Shown here piece after piece: positions 1 to 8,560 of a stretch of DNA of 64,000 nt. The first letter of the stretch is position 1. Each line of letters starts with the position of its first letter. The position numbers and the translations under genes were made by a program. This DNA is from an uncultured Prevotella sp. (GTDB lineage: Bacteria > Bacteroidota > Bacteroidia > Bacteroidales > Bacteroidaceae), in assembly GCA_900554695.1 (NCBI GenBank), contig USHV01000003.1, positions 1 through 64,000 on the forward strand, in the 5' to 3' direction. A model generated the notes under the pieces. The model had not been told where the DNA came from. It searched no databases and was given only the letters and a program-made list of their open reading frames with translations.

Positions 1-2
1 CG

Positions 3-431
3 GCATCGGGTTTCAAGATACTCGGCGACGGTTATGCGGCCGACGATTTCCGCGTTTATTACGAGGGCGAGAAACTTGAAGGAGCAACGGCGTCGAGCTT
101 CAAAACACTCAAAGACGGTTATGCCGCCGACGACTTCCGCGTATATTACAGGGGCGAGAAGCTTGAAGGAGCAACGGCATCGAGCTTCAAAACGCTCGGC
201 GACGGTTATGCCGCCGACGACTTCCGCATATATTACAGGGGCGAAAAGATTGAAGGGGCTACGGCATCGAGCTTCAAAACACTCAAAGACGGTTATGCCG
301 CCGACGATTTCCGCGTATATTACAGAGGGCGGAAGATTGAAGATGTGTTTGCGTCGGGCTTCGAAGTGCTGAAAGACGGCTACGCCCGCGACAATTTCAA
401 TGTTTATTACAGGGGCCGCAAAGTGGAATAA
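3..431 (+). CDS. DKNYY-repeat protein, C-terminal part (5' end outside window)
   Basis: An open frame enters from the left edge and stops at TAA 429-431. It encodes about 142 residues made of five consecutive 29-residue units (87 bp each; the GAC of the GYAADDF block lies at 27, 114, 201, 288 and 375). Each unit reads like ASSFKTLKDGYAADDFRVYY followed by RGEKLEGAT. The pattern of Tyr-Tyr, a basic residue and Gly-[EKR]-K-[ILV] resembles the DKNYY repeats found in Bacteroidetes and Fusobacteria surface or periplasmic proteins; I infer that family. The last unit is the most diverged (ending NVYYRGRKVE). Function is unknown for the family. The copies are nearly identical at DNA level, so copy number may vary between strains. 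A longer apparent frame at 34-372 is a shadow produced by the repeat. Confidence 0.75.
   Translation, partial: ASGFKILGDGYAADDFRVYYEGEKLEGATASSFKTLKDGYAADDFRVYYRGEKLEGATASSFKTLGDGYAADDFRIYYRGEKIEGATASSFKTLKDGYAADDFRVYYRGRKIEDVFASGFEVLKDGYARDNFNVYYRGRKVE
3..431 (+). repeat. Five tandem 87-bp coding repeats
   Basis: The period is exactly 87 bp across five units, measured from the GACGGTTATG landmark at 27, 114, 201, 288 and 375. Units 2-4 differ by only a few substitutions. The repeat is in frame (29 codons). Confidence 0.9.
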
Positions 432-510
432 ACACGCCGCACTTTGCGGGCTTCGGCCGCCACATATTAAAAAAATGACCAAATTGTTCACTGTTTAGAA
501 AAGTTTGAAC

Positions 511-518
511 TATATTTG
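511..518 (+). promoter_or_regulatory. Bacteroidetes -7 element TATATTTG
   Basis: TATATTTG fits the TAnnTTTG -7 consensus of Bacteroidetes housekeeping promoters. It lies 100 bp before the ATG at 618 and would place the transcript start near 525. A TTG at 484-486 is a rather distant -33 candidate. Confidence 0.5.
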
Positions 519-617
519 CAGAGTATAAAAAAATAGGACAGACGACAGAGAGTGTTTCTGTTCCGGATCATCACGTATGGTCACTTTAAGAAAGTATTCT
601 TTTTATATTCAATAAAA

Positions 618-2141
618 ATGAGCTTAACAAGCATAGCAGGAAAGCTTTTTCTGGCAAGACAGAAAAAACTTGAACAGCACATAAATGGGGCGGAGACGTT
701 GCAGCACAACGTACTCAACCATCTTATAGAAAAAGGCAGATACACCGAATACGGCCGCAAACATCTCTTCAGCAGCATAAAGAATTATGACGACTTCACG
801 CGCAATGTGCCCGTGAACACGTACGAAGAACTCAAAGCCGACATCGACCGTATGCGTCACGGTGAGCCTGACGTGCTGTGGCCGGGAACGGTAAAGTGGT
901 TTGCAAAATCATCAGGTACGACCAACGACAAGAGCAAATTCATACCAATATCGCCCGAAGGACTTCATCACATTCATTATCAGGGAGGTGCGGACGTCGT
1001 GGCTTTCTATCTGCGCAACAACCCCGACAGCCGGCTGTTCGACGGCAAAAGCCTCATACTCGGCGGCAGCCACTCGTCCAACTACAATCTGCAGAACAGC
1101 CTCGTGGGCGACCTCAGCGCAATACTTATAGAAAACATCAACCCTATTGTGAACCTCGTGAGGGTGCCGAAGAAGAAGACTGCGCTGCTCAGCGACTTCG
1201 AGGTGAAGCGCGAACGCATAGCCGCGGAGACGATGCACGCCAATGTTACCAACATATCGGGAGTGCCGTCGTGGATGCTCAGCGTGCTGGTGAAGGTGCT
1301 GGAGATGTCGGGCAAGAAGACGATAGACGAGGTATGGCCCAACCTTGAGGTGTTCTTCCACGGAGGAATAGCATTCACGCCGTACCGCAGCCAGTACGAG
1401 AAGATCATCACTTCGCCGCGAATGAAATACATGGAGACCTACAACGCCAGCGAGGGATTCTTCGGCATACAGGACGATCCTACGGACAAGTCGATGCTGC
1501 TCATGTCCGACTACGACGTGTTCTACGAGTTCCTGCCGATGGACGAGTTCGAAAGCGACCATCCGTCAATAGTCCCGCTGTGGGGCGTCGAGACGGGACG
1601 CAACTACGCGATGCTCATCACCACATCGTGCGGACTGTGGCGCTACATGATAGGCGACACCGTTAAGTTCACGTCGCGCAATCCTTATAAGTTTGTCATC
1701 ACCGGAAGAACAAAATACTTCATCAACGCTTTCGGCGAGGAACTCATACAGGACAACGCTGAGAAGGGACTGGCTTACGCCTGCGAGAAGACGGGAGCGG
1801 AGGTGAGCGAATACACTGCCGCACCGCTGTTCATGGACCAGAAAGCGAAGTGTCGCCACCAATGGGTGATAGAGTTCGCCAAAGATCCCGACAGCATAGA
1901 GCACTTCGCATCGGTGCTCGACAAGCGTCTGCAGGAGCTGAACAGCGACTATGAGGCAAAACGCTACCACGACATAACCATGCAACACCTCGAGGTGATA
2001 AAGGCGCGTCCGGGACTTTTCAACGACTGGATGAAGTCGCGCAACAAGCTCGGAGGCCAGAACAAGGTGCCGCGACTGTCGAACAACCGCGACAACATAA
2101 ACAGCCTGCTCGAGATGAACGGCAGCACCACAGAGAAATAA
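618..2141 (+). CDS. GH3 auxin-responsive promoter family protein (acyl-adenylating amidosynthetase-like)
   Basis: A 507-residue protein of the GH3 fold, a branch of the ANL adenylating enzymes. The plant members conjugate acyl acids to amino acids; bacterial members are widespread in Bacteroidetes but their substrates are unknown. Three adenylation motifs are visible: the phosphate-binding SSGTTNDKSK, then YNASEGFFG, then WRYMIGDTVKFTS, followed by a C-terminal lobe with FGEELIQDNAEKGL. No signal peptide, so cytoplasmic. The frame can be opened at a GTG at 552, but ATG 618, preceded by an A-rich stretch, gives the usual N-terminus MSLTSIAGKLFL. It is followed by a lipoprotein gene after about 70 bp on the same strand. 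Family assignment is secure; the reaction is inferred. Confidence 0.9.
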   Translation: MSLTSIAGKLFLARQKKLEQHINGAETLQHNVLNHLIEKGRYTEYGRKHLFSSIKNYDDFTRNVPVNTYEELKADIDRMRHGEPDVLWPGTVKWFAKSSGTTNDKSKFIPISPEGLHHIHYQGGADVVAFYLRNNPDSRLFDGKSLILGGSHSSNYNLQNSLVGDLSAILIENINPIVNLVRVPKKKTALLSDFEVKRERIAAETMHANVTNISGVPSWMLSVLVKVLEMSGKKTIDEVWPNLEVFFHGGIAFTPYRSQYEKIITSPRMKYMETYNASEGFFGIQDDPTDKSMLLMSDYDVFYEFLPMDEFESDHPSIVPLWGVETGRNYAMLITTSCGLWRYMIGDTVKFTSRNPYKFVITGRTKYFINAFGEELIQDNAEKGLAYACEKTGAEVSEYTAAPLFMDQKAKCRHQWVIEFAKDPDSIEHFASVLDKRLQELNSDYEAKRYHDITMQHLEVIKARPGLFNDWMKSRNKLGGQNKVPRLSNNRDNINSLLEMNGSTTEK

Positions 2142-2210
2142 TATAAGTATATATAACGTCTTATATTCATATACATGACGTCATACCCGTCTGCTTAAAA
2201 ACAATAAGGA

Positions 2211-4277
2211 ATGAACAGACCCGACAAGACAAACTGTACACTCATGGCGCGTCTCATGCGCAAAGCCCTGTTTCCGCTGTGCATAGTGATAACGGCGGCA
2301 ATAGCGTCGTGCGCTAAAATGGGTCAGCCCGACGGAGGATGGTATGACGAGACACAGCCGAGCGTGATAGGAGCGTCGCCTGCCGACGGAGCCACAAACG
2401 TGAAGGCACACAAGATAAGCATACTCTTCGACGAGTTTGTGAAGATAGACAACGCCACGGAGAAGGTGGTGGTGTCGCCTCCGCAGAAGGAAATGCCCGA
2501 AATAAAGAGCGCGGGAAAGAAGATTGAGGTGGAACTGAAAGACTCGCTCAAGCCCAACACCACATACACGATAGACTTCAGCGACGCCATATCGGACAAC
2601 AACGAGGGCAACCCGCTCGGCAACTATGCCTATACTTTCTCTACGGGCGACCGCATCGACACTCTTCAGATATCGGGACACGTGCTCGAGTCGGAGAATC
2701 TGGAGCCTATAAAAGGCATACTCGTGGGACTGTACAGCGACAAGAGCGACTCGGCATTCATCTCTTCGCCCATGATAAGAATAGCGCGCACCGACAGCCG
2801 CGGACAGTTTGTCATCAAGGGTGTGGCGCCGGGAAGCTACCGCATATATGCCTTGCAGGACATGGACGGCGACTATAAGTTCAGTCAGAAGAGCGAGAAG
2901 ATAGCCTTCACCACCGACACCATCGTCCCGACCACCATTGAGGCCACCCGACAGGACACCGTGTGGCTCGACTCTCTGCGCATAAAAAGCATATCAAGGG
3001 TGGGATACACGCGGTTCATGCCTGACAACATAGTGCTCAAGGCATTCACCGAACCGCTCACAGACAGGTATCTCATAAAGAGCGAACGGCAGGAGGCCGA
3101 CCACTTCACTTATTATTTCAGCTACGGAAGCGACCGGCTGCCGGAGATAAAAGGACTGGACTTCGACTCCGACAACGCCTTCATCATAGAACATTCGGAG
3201 AAACGCGACACGGTGACATACTGGCTCAGGGACACCACTCTGGTGAACCGCGACACGCTCAACGTGCAGCTCAGATACATGGCCACCGACACATTGGGTC
3301 AGCTGCAACTCCAGACCGACACGCTGCAGATGCTATCAAAAAAGACCTACGAGAAGCGTCTGAAGGACCAGAAAAAGTCGTTCGAGGAATGGAAAAAGCA
3401 GCAGGAACGCAAGAAGAAGCGCGGCGAGCCTTACGACAGCATAATGCCGCCCGTGCCGCTCGACTACAACGTGAACGTGCCTCAGAAGCTCGATCCTGAC
3501 AAGAACATACGGTTTGAGTTTAAGACGCCTATCGCCGACATCGACATAGGCAAGATACACCTGTACTCCAAGCGCGACTCACTGTGGTATAATGCGCCGT
3601 TCGAGCTGCTTGCCGACCGCAAGGACACGCTCAGCACCAACGACTCCACATACAGCGCGACGCCCGAACTGTATCTGCGCAAGTATGTTCTCATGGGCGA
3701 ATGGAGGCCCGACACCGAATACAGTCTGGAAATAGACTCGGCGGCTTTCACCGACATATACGGCAAAGCCACCAAAAAGCTGAAGCAGGGCTTCAAGGTC
3801 AGCGCCCTCAGCGACTACAGTACACTGCTTCTTTCCATCAACGGCATGAACGGACAACCGCTCGTAGTGCAGCTGCTCAACAGCTCTGACAAACCCATAA
3901 AGGAGGTGAAGACAAGCGGATCTACAGCCGAATTCTTCTACATAAAGCCCGGACAATACTATGTCCGACTGTTTGTCGATTCCAACAACAACGGCATCTG
4001 GGACACCGGCGACTATGCGTCGGGACGCCAGGCGGAGGAGGTGTTCTACTATCCTGAGGCAATAGAGTGCCGCGAGAAATGGGATATAAGGAAGTCGTGG
4101 AGCCCGAGAAGCGTGGATATGACCCACCAGAAGCCTACGCAGATAACCAAGCAGAAGGCCGAGAAGGCAAAAGAGGTGAAGCAGCGCAACATCGAACGTG
4201 CACGGAAACTCGGCATAGAGTATCTGCCGGAGATGCAACAGCAGATGAAGAAGAAACTTAAACGTGAGGAAAAATAA
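2211..4277 (+). CDS. Ig-like domain lipoprotein (Big_5/SbsA-type)
   Basis: A 688-residue envelope protein. The N-terminus carries a hydrophobic stretch ending in a lipobox-like IASC (Cys at about residue 35), so a lipoprotein is likely. Translation may begin at the inner Met of MARLMRKALF (residue 12). Residues about 48-150 match the SbsA/Big_5 Ig-like domain (PSVIGASPADGATNV, then LKPNTTYTIDFSDAI). A second Ig-like part covers the middle. The C-terminal 80 residues are very basic and rich in Lys, Glu and Gln, ending in a probable helix. The gene pair with the downstream DUF3108 gene (67 bp apart) is commonly seen in Bacteroidales. Function unknown; a cell-envelope role is inferred from export signals and domain type. 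Confidence 0.8.
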   Translation: MNRPDKTNCTLMARLMRKALFPLCIVITAAIASCAKMGQPDGGWYDETQPSVIGASPADGATNVKAHKISILFDEFVKIDNATEKVVVSPPQKEMPEIKSAGKKIEVELKDSLKPNTTYTIDFSDAISDNNEGNPLGNYAYTFSTGDRIDTLQISGHVLESENLEPIKGILVGLYSDKSDSAFISSPMIRIARTDSRGQFVIKGVAPGSYRIYALQDMDGDYKFSQKSEKIAFTTDTIVPTTIEATRQDTVWLDSLRIKSISRVGYTRFMPDNIVLKAFTEPLTDRYLIKSERQEADHFTYYFSYGSDRLPEIKGLDFDSDNAFIIEHSEKRDTVTYWLRDTTLVNRDTLNVQLRYMATDTLGQLQLQTDTLQMLSKKTYEKRLKDQKKSFEEWKKQQERKKKRGEPYDSIMPPVPLDYNVNVPQKLDPDKNIRFEFKTPIADIDIGKIHLYSKRDSLWYNAPFELLADRKDTLSTNDSTYSATPELYLRKYVLMGEWRPDTEYSLEIDSAAFTDIYGKATKKLKQGFKVSALSDYSTLLLSINGMNGQPLVVQLLNSSDKPIKEVKTSGSTAEFFYIKPGQYYVRLFVDSNNNGIWDTGDYASGRQAEEVFYYPEAIECREKWDIRKSWSPRSVDMTHQKPTQITKQKAEKAKEVKQRNIERARKLGIEYLPEMQQQMKKKLKREEK

Positions 4278-4344
4278 GCTAAAACGTGAGGGGAAACATA
4301 CATAACCTCGCGCCGATGACATATCACCAGAAAAACGTAAGACT

Positions 4345-5157
4345 ATGAACATTAAGAAACACTCCTTAGCAATCGCGCTGATGCTGCTCGTATCAATGGC
4401 GGCATCGGCACAGTGCACCTACAAGAACACAGCGTTCAAGTCGGGTGAATATCTTTCATACAATCTTTATTACAACTGGAAATTCATATGGGTGAAAGCC
4501 GGAACGGCAAGCATGTCAACCGTAGAAAGCCGTTACAAAGGCCGCAAGGCATACAGGGCTTCGCTCACCACACGAGGCAACAACACCGTGGATGAGATGT
4601 TCGTTCTGCGCGACACGCTGCTCTGCTACAGCAGTCTTGCCATGGAACCGCTATACTACCGCAAGGGAGCGCGCGAAGGATCGCGATACACTGTTGACGA
4701 GGTGTTCTACTCGTATGCCGGAGGTCAGCAGAAGATGAAGATGCACCGGCAGAAGAACGACGGCAAACACACATGGAAAAACGTGTCGGCCGACGAGTGC
4801 AGCTACGACATGATGAACATATTTCTCAGGGCGCGTTCGTTCAATCCGGAGGGATGGAAGACCGGTAACGTCATAAGTTTCCCGATAGCCGACGGCAGAA
4901 AGACCACACCGGCACGGCTTGTCTATCGCGGAAAGACCGTGATAAAGGCGGACAACGGCAAGAAATACCGCTGCCTGCAACTCTCATACATGGAGCTCGA
5001 GAAAGGCAAATACAAAGAGATTGTGCGCTTCTATGTCAGCGACGATGCCAACCATATACCTGTCCGTCTGGACATGTTCTTGAAGTTCGGATCGGCAAAG
5101 GCGTTCCTCGTAGGATACAAGGGACTGCGCAATCCGGTGACGTCAATAGTGAAATAA
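4345..5157 (+). CDS. DUF3108 domain-containing exported protein
   Basis: A 270-residue protein with a signal peptide (MNIKKHSLAIALMLLVSMAASA, cleavage after ASA). The mature part begins with FKSGEYLSYNLYYNWKFIWV, the hallmark of DUF3108, a family predicted to form a periplasmic beta-rich fold; its function is not known. The length is typical. It lies 67 bp after the Ig-like lipoprotein gene, and the pair is closed by two hairpins at 5251-5306, so the two genes probably form one transcription unit. Confidence 0.85.
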   Translation: MNIKKHSLAIALMLLVSMAASAQCTYKNTAFKSGEYLSYNLYYNWKFIWVKAGTASMSTVESRYKGRKAYRASLTTRGNNTVDEMFVLRDTLLCYSSLAMEPLYYRKGAREGSRYTVDEVFYSYAGGQQKMKMHRQKNDGKHTWKNVSADECSYDMMNIFLRARSFNPEGWKTGNVISFPIADGRKTTPARLVYRGKTVIKADNGKKYRCLQLSYMELEKGKYKEIVRFYVSDDANHIPVRLDMFLKFGSAKAFLVGYKGLRNPVTSIVK

Positions 5158-5250
5158 TGCCGCGTCGCCAATCTGATGCCGCCCATTCCGCACGACGGAA
5201 CGGGGCGTTCCGCAACAGAATAAGGTTTTATTGAAATTTACACAAAGAAA

Positions 5251-5318
5251 AAACGGCTCCGAAAGAGCCGTTTCATCATCGCACGACATCATTCTGAATG
5301 TCGTGCGTTTTCTATTTT
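5251..5318 (+). terminator. Double hairpin terminator region
   Basis: Hairpin 1 pairs 5251-5259 (AAACGGCTC) with 5265-5273 (GAGCCGTTT); preceded by an A-run, it can also serve the minus strand. Hairpin 2 pairs 5281-5289 (GCACGACAT) with 5298-5306 (ATGTCGTGC) and is followed by a T-rich tract. It ends the DUF3108 transcript. The convergent minus gene ends at 5431. Confidence 0.8.
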
Positions 5319-5430
5319 TCAAAATATAGTTATAATGATTTTTTAATGTCGGAATGTATAAACATACAGTTCCTAAAGCCGCAAATGGTGTAACGTACGG
5401 CGGCATAACCACCGGCTGTACGGCATAAGC

Positions 5431-6060
5431 TCACTCCTCACCGCGTGCTTTCGCCGCAGCCTCATCAATGCTTTTTATCACCTTAGCAGGCACTCCGCCC
5501 ACAATCATACGGGCAGGTACGTCCTTTGTAACCACCGCTCCGGCAGCCACAACGGCGTCGTCGCCTATGTGCACACCGCTGAGTATGGTGGCGTGAGCAC
5601 CTATCCACACGCCACGGCCTATGACTATCGGCGCATGATAAAGGTTCTGACGGTTGGCAGGATCCATGCCGTGGTTGAGCGTAGCCATCACCACACTGTG
5701 ACCAATCAGGCATCCGTCGCCTATGAATATGCCGCCCTGGTCCTGAAACTGGCAGCATGCGTTTATGAAAACATTGCGCCCCACGTGTATGTTTCGCCCG
5801 AAATCGGTGTAGAACGGCGGAAACATTCGGAAGCTGTCGTCCACATCGTTACCCGTTATCTGCGCGAAGAGGGCACGTATCTCAGTGTCGGTGTGATAAT
5901 GACAATTAAGCTCCATGAGCAGACGGCGCACCTCATCGCTGCTGTCACGCATGAAGTTTATCATCTCCTCGCCGCGCAGTGGCCGGCCGTCGGCGATGTA
6001 TTGCTGGAATTGTTCGAGTGTCATTTCTTCTTCCTCCATATTTTTACGTATTGTCTTCAT
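5431..6060 (-). CDS. Sugar O-acetyltransferase (Maa/LacA/NodL-like hexapeptide transferase)
   Basis: A 209-residue left-handed beta-helix acyltransferase. It has the N-terminal Mac-type helical segment (EEMTLEQFQQYIADGRPL) followed by hexapeptide repeats (IGDGCLIGHSVVM, IVIGRGVWIGAHATILSGVHIGD) and the closing AVVTKDVPARMIVGGVPAKVIK. The conserved His of the NHGMDPANR loop is the expected catalytic base. The family acetylates sugars with acetyl-CoA in the cytoplasm; the acceptor here is unknown. The start overlaps nothing and lies 13 bp after the end of the upstream flavodoxin-fold gene, so they are probably cotranscribed. An internal Met (MEEEE) could also be the start. Confidence 0.88.
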   Translation of the reverse strand: MKTIRKNMEEEEMTLEQFQQYIADGRPLRGEEMINFMRDSSDEVRRLLMELNCHYHTDTEIRALFAQITGNDVDDSFRMFPPFYTDFGRNIHVGRNVFINACCQFQDQGGIFIGDGCLIGHSVVMATLNHGMDPANRQNLYHAPIVIGRGVWIGAHATILSGVHIGDDAVVAAGAVVTKDVPARMIVGGVPAKVIKSIDEAAAKARGEE

Positions 6061-6073
6061 CGGCGTATGAGCC

Positions 6074-6610
6074 TCACGCCTTGCGTCCCATCTCCCGCGC
6101 TTCGGCCAAAGCCTTGTGACCGACTATGTCGCCCTTGGCTGTCACTCCGCCTGCAAAGACCACTCCCCGCAGCGTGGCACGCTCAAAACAATCGGTCCAT
6201 CCACGCACCACAGTCTCTGTTCCATCCACCGTAGCAGGGTCATCCTCGGCGGCAGAAGCCAGCAGATAGACATCGGTGAAGCGATAATCGGCAGTGTATA
6301 GCGGGTTGGCGCGGTCGATCATTGTCTTCATCTGTCCGCTGCACGAATAGTAATAAACGGGCGTTGCCCACACAATGACGTCGGCACGGCACATCTTTTC
6401 CACTATCGCCGGCGCGTCATCGTTGATCACGCAGCGCAGAGTCTTGTGACAGGCGAAGCATCCGCGGCAGAAAGAAATGTTGAGTCCGGCGAGGCTCACC
6501 GTCTCCACCGTGTTGCCGGCCTCGATGGCACCTCCCGCAAACTCGTCGGCAAGCATGTCCGAATTGCCGCCCTTGCGGGGGCTGGTTTTTATTATCAGAA
6601 TATTCTTCAT
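6074..6610 (-). CDS. Flavodoxin-fold NAD(P)H-dependent oxidoreductase
   Basis: A 178-residue cytoplasmic protein with the FMN-binding start of the NADPH-dependent FMN reductase/iron-sulfur flavoprotein group (MKNILIIKTSPRKGGNSDML). A Cys cluster follows at residues 48, 51, 54 and 60 (CRGCFACHKTLRC), then the flavin-contacting segment WATPVYYYSCSGQMK. The family reduces quinones, azo compounds or metal centres with NAD(P)H; the substrate is unknown. It sits between a flavodoxin lipoprotein (73 bp upstream) and an acetyltransferase (13 bp downstream), all on the minus strand, suggesting a small redox-linked operon. Confidence 0.85.
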   Translation of the reverse strand: MKNILIIKTSPRKGGNSDMLADEFAGGAIEAGNTVETVSLAGLNISFCRGCFACHKTLRCVINDDAPAIVEKMCRADVIVWATPVYYYSCSGQMKTMIDRANPLYTADYRFTDVYLLASAAEDDPATVDGTETVVRGWTDCFERATLRGVVFAGGVTAKGDIVGHKALAEAREMGRKA

Positions 6611-6683
6611 AGCTTTGTCCTTATGGTTTATATATGTTTTTATGATGTCATAAGATGTATTATCCTGTCCCGAAGTACTGATA

Positions 6684-7259
6684 TTATTTGCGTCCGAGCA
6701 CCTCGTTCACCCATTCTGCCACCTCTTCGCGACCGGCACCGGGTGCGAACCTGTGTCCGGGCTTCCAATCGGCGTCGGGCGCACTCTTGTGCAGCAGCTC
6801 GCCACTCTCGCCCAACGGACTCGAAGCCGATGTGCAGAAAGGTATCACTGTCTTGCACTTGAACTTGCCGCCTTCGAGAAACGACTCGATAATACGCGGC
6901 GCTATGCCCCACCAGATGGGATAGCCCACGAAGATAACCGAGTAATGGTCGAGCTTCGGAGTGTCGCGGAACATCTGCGGACGGGCCTTGGAGTCGTGCT
7001 GCTCGCGGTTGCTGCGCGATTCGGCTGTGGTGTAGTCAAGGTCGCTCTGACTGTAAGGCAGCGCCGGTTCTATGCGCCACACGTCGCCACCGGTGACGTA
7101 AGCAATGTGTTCTGCCACGGCTTTGGTGTTGCCTGTCACCGAGAAATAAGCCACGAGAACCTTAGAATTATCGTCTTCTCCACGGCTGTTGCCCTTGCAC
7201 GACGACACAGGCATGAGCGCCATCAGGACGCTTGCCATTATTAAAAGAAAACCTTTCAT
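6684..7259 (-). CDS. Flavodoxin family lipoprotein
   Basis: A 191-residue flavodoxin with an export signal: MKGFLLIMASVLMALMPVSSC has a lipobox SSC with Cys21, so it is predicted to be anchored in the envelope. The flavodoxin core starts with VLVAYFSVTGNTKAVAEHI, an FMN phosphate-binding loop, and continues with VIFVGYPIWWGIAPRI, as in the Flavodoxin_4 group. A flavodoxin outside the cytoplasm is unusual in most bacteria but common in Bacteroidetes. First gene of the minus-strand unit 7259-5431; its role as an electron carrier is inferred. Confidence 0.85.
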   Translation of the reverse strand: MKGFLLIMASVLMALMPVSSCKGNSRGEDDNSKVLVAYFSVTGNTKAVAEHIAYVTGGDVWRIEPALPYSQSDLDYTTAESRSNREQHDSKARPQMFRDTPKLDHYSVIFVGYPIWWGIAPRIIESFLEGGKFKCKTVIPFCTSASSPLGESGELLHKSAPDADWKPGHRFAPGAGREEVAEWVNEVLGRK

Positions 7260-7464
7260 ATTATGTCCTCCTCTATTCTGTTATTCTTTATTTAGTTTAT
7301 GACACTGCAAAATTACTGATTCATCCGGATGACAACCATACGCGCATTACGCGATTTTCTACCATTATCAACGGAAAACGCGAGCGCTAATGATTTTTTC
7401 CGGCACGAAACATAAATAAAAAGCGGCCGTTCGCCCCGCCGTAATGACGTCCGCCGCCGGATGT

Positions 7465-8001
7465 TCACGCCTTTGTCATGCGATAGCCCAGCGCCTTCAG
7501 CTCCACGGCCATACCCATGATATAGAGCTGATGCAGGCAATCCACATAGGCACGAAAAGCCTCCGGAGTGCCCGGTTCTATGTTTTCGTGGCGCAACATA
7601 CTGTTGGTGCGTCCGGCACACTCGGCAACGAGTGCACTCGTCTTCTTGCGACTGTCCTCGTCGAGAGCCAGCACGTCTTCCATAATATGGTCGTCCATGC
7701 AATCATAACCGCGTGCATCGCGCAAGAATACATACAAATCCGTGCGGCTGCCGTAGCTCTCCCAGTCGGTATCCCACAGCTTAGCGAGCGCCATTCCCAC
7801 GAACATCATCCATCCGAGTGACACCGTTGGCCACGCCCCGAACTCTCTTATGCCGTCCGGCAGATATGCTTCGCCCACCTCGCGCCACTTGTCTTCCACG
7901 TCGGGACATTCGGGCATGTGTTCGTCTATAAGCCCCTGAGCCAGCAGATATCGGCGCAGGTCCTCGCCTATCCTTTCCTCAAAATCGTTCTTCTGTTCCA
8001 T
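7465..8001 (-). CDS. Conserved hypothetical protein
   Basis: A 178-residue soluble acidic protein. I do not recognise a named domain, but the style (CPDVEDKWREVGEAYLPDGI, then FGAWPTVSLGWMMFVGMALAKLWD) matches a conserved Bacteroidales hypothetical family. It is mostly helical by eye, without a signal peptide or a convincing membrane segment. The start at ATG 7999-8001 follows an untranslated region of about 115 bp, upstream of which lie two good and one degenerate copy of the promoter module described at 8122-8308, in the correct orientation. Expression from those promoters is likely. Function unknown. Confidence 0.75.
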   Translation of the reverse strand: MEQKNDFEERIGEDLRRYLLAQGLIDEHMPECPDVEDKWREVGEAYLPDGIREFGAWPTVSLGWMMFVGMALAKLWDTDWESYGSRTDLYVFLRDARGYDCMDDHIMEDVLALDEDSRKKTSALVAECAGRTNSMLRHENIEPGTPEAFRAYVDCLHQLYIMGMAVELKALGYRMTKA

Positions 8002-8560
8002 ATATGAAGTTTTGTTATGTTGTTTACAATATACGGCCTACCTTATCACGACAGATATTATTACTCTTTATTCACTAATAAAAACATCATATCATAACGT
8101 CTACCGAATCTAAATTACTGACAAAGATAGTGAAAGGTGAGCGCAATGACAAAAAGAAAAGACATCGTTTTTTTCGAATTTGGCAATGCCGAACCACATC
8201 CTATCTTATACAAAGATAGTGAAAGGTGAGTGCAATAGCAAAAGAAAAAGACATTGTTTCTTGGCTTTTGATATTGCCGAAGCGAATCCTATCTTAATAA
8301 AAAGATATAAAAAGGCGAGAACAGAAAAATAAAAGAGTAGTATTTTTATTGCAAAACACACTATTATATTATTAAAAATTTCACCTTTTTATAATCATTA
8401 CATAAGTCCCAACCCACCTCCTCCCCCTCCCCTCTGTGCACATTTTACTCTGCTTGTTACCTTATTTACGGTTTTTGCGTAAATCCTTTCACAGCCAAAG
8501 AATAATATTATTAAATTTGTGAACGGAGACAACCGTCTGAACACAAAAACATAAGCAATT
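8002..8560. other. Intergenic region between divergent genes
   Basis: The region holds the minus-strand promoter modules (8122-8308). The right half (8310-8560) is AT-rich, with a C-rich stretch at 8408-8432, and should contain the promoter for the AraC gene at 8561. No further gene is visible. Confidence 0.6.
8122..8308 (-). promoter_or_regulatory. Tandem promoter modules (minus strand), two good and one degenerate copy
   Basis: On the minus strand the -7 box TATCTTTG occurs at 8122-8129 and 8211-8218 (89 bp apart), each preceded by TCACCTTTCAC-like sequence and a G/C-T-rich spacer. A third degenerate copy without the final G lies near 8301. They have the same sequence as the modules upstream of the genes starting at 34201 and 54087. 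They point at the gene starting at 8001. Confidence 0.7.

Noticed and set aside
552..617. N-terminal extension of the GH3 family protein from a GTG start
   Set aside because: The extension is not typical of the family. ATG 618 has the expected A-rich leader and gives the normal N-terminus.
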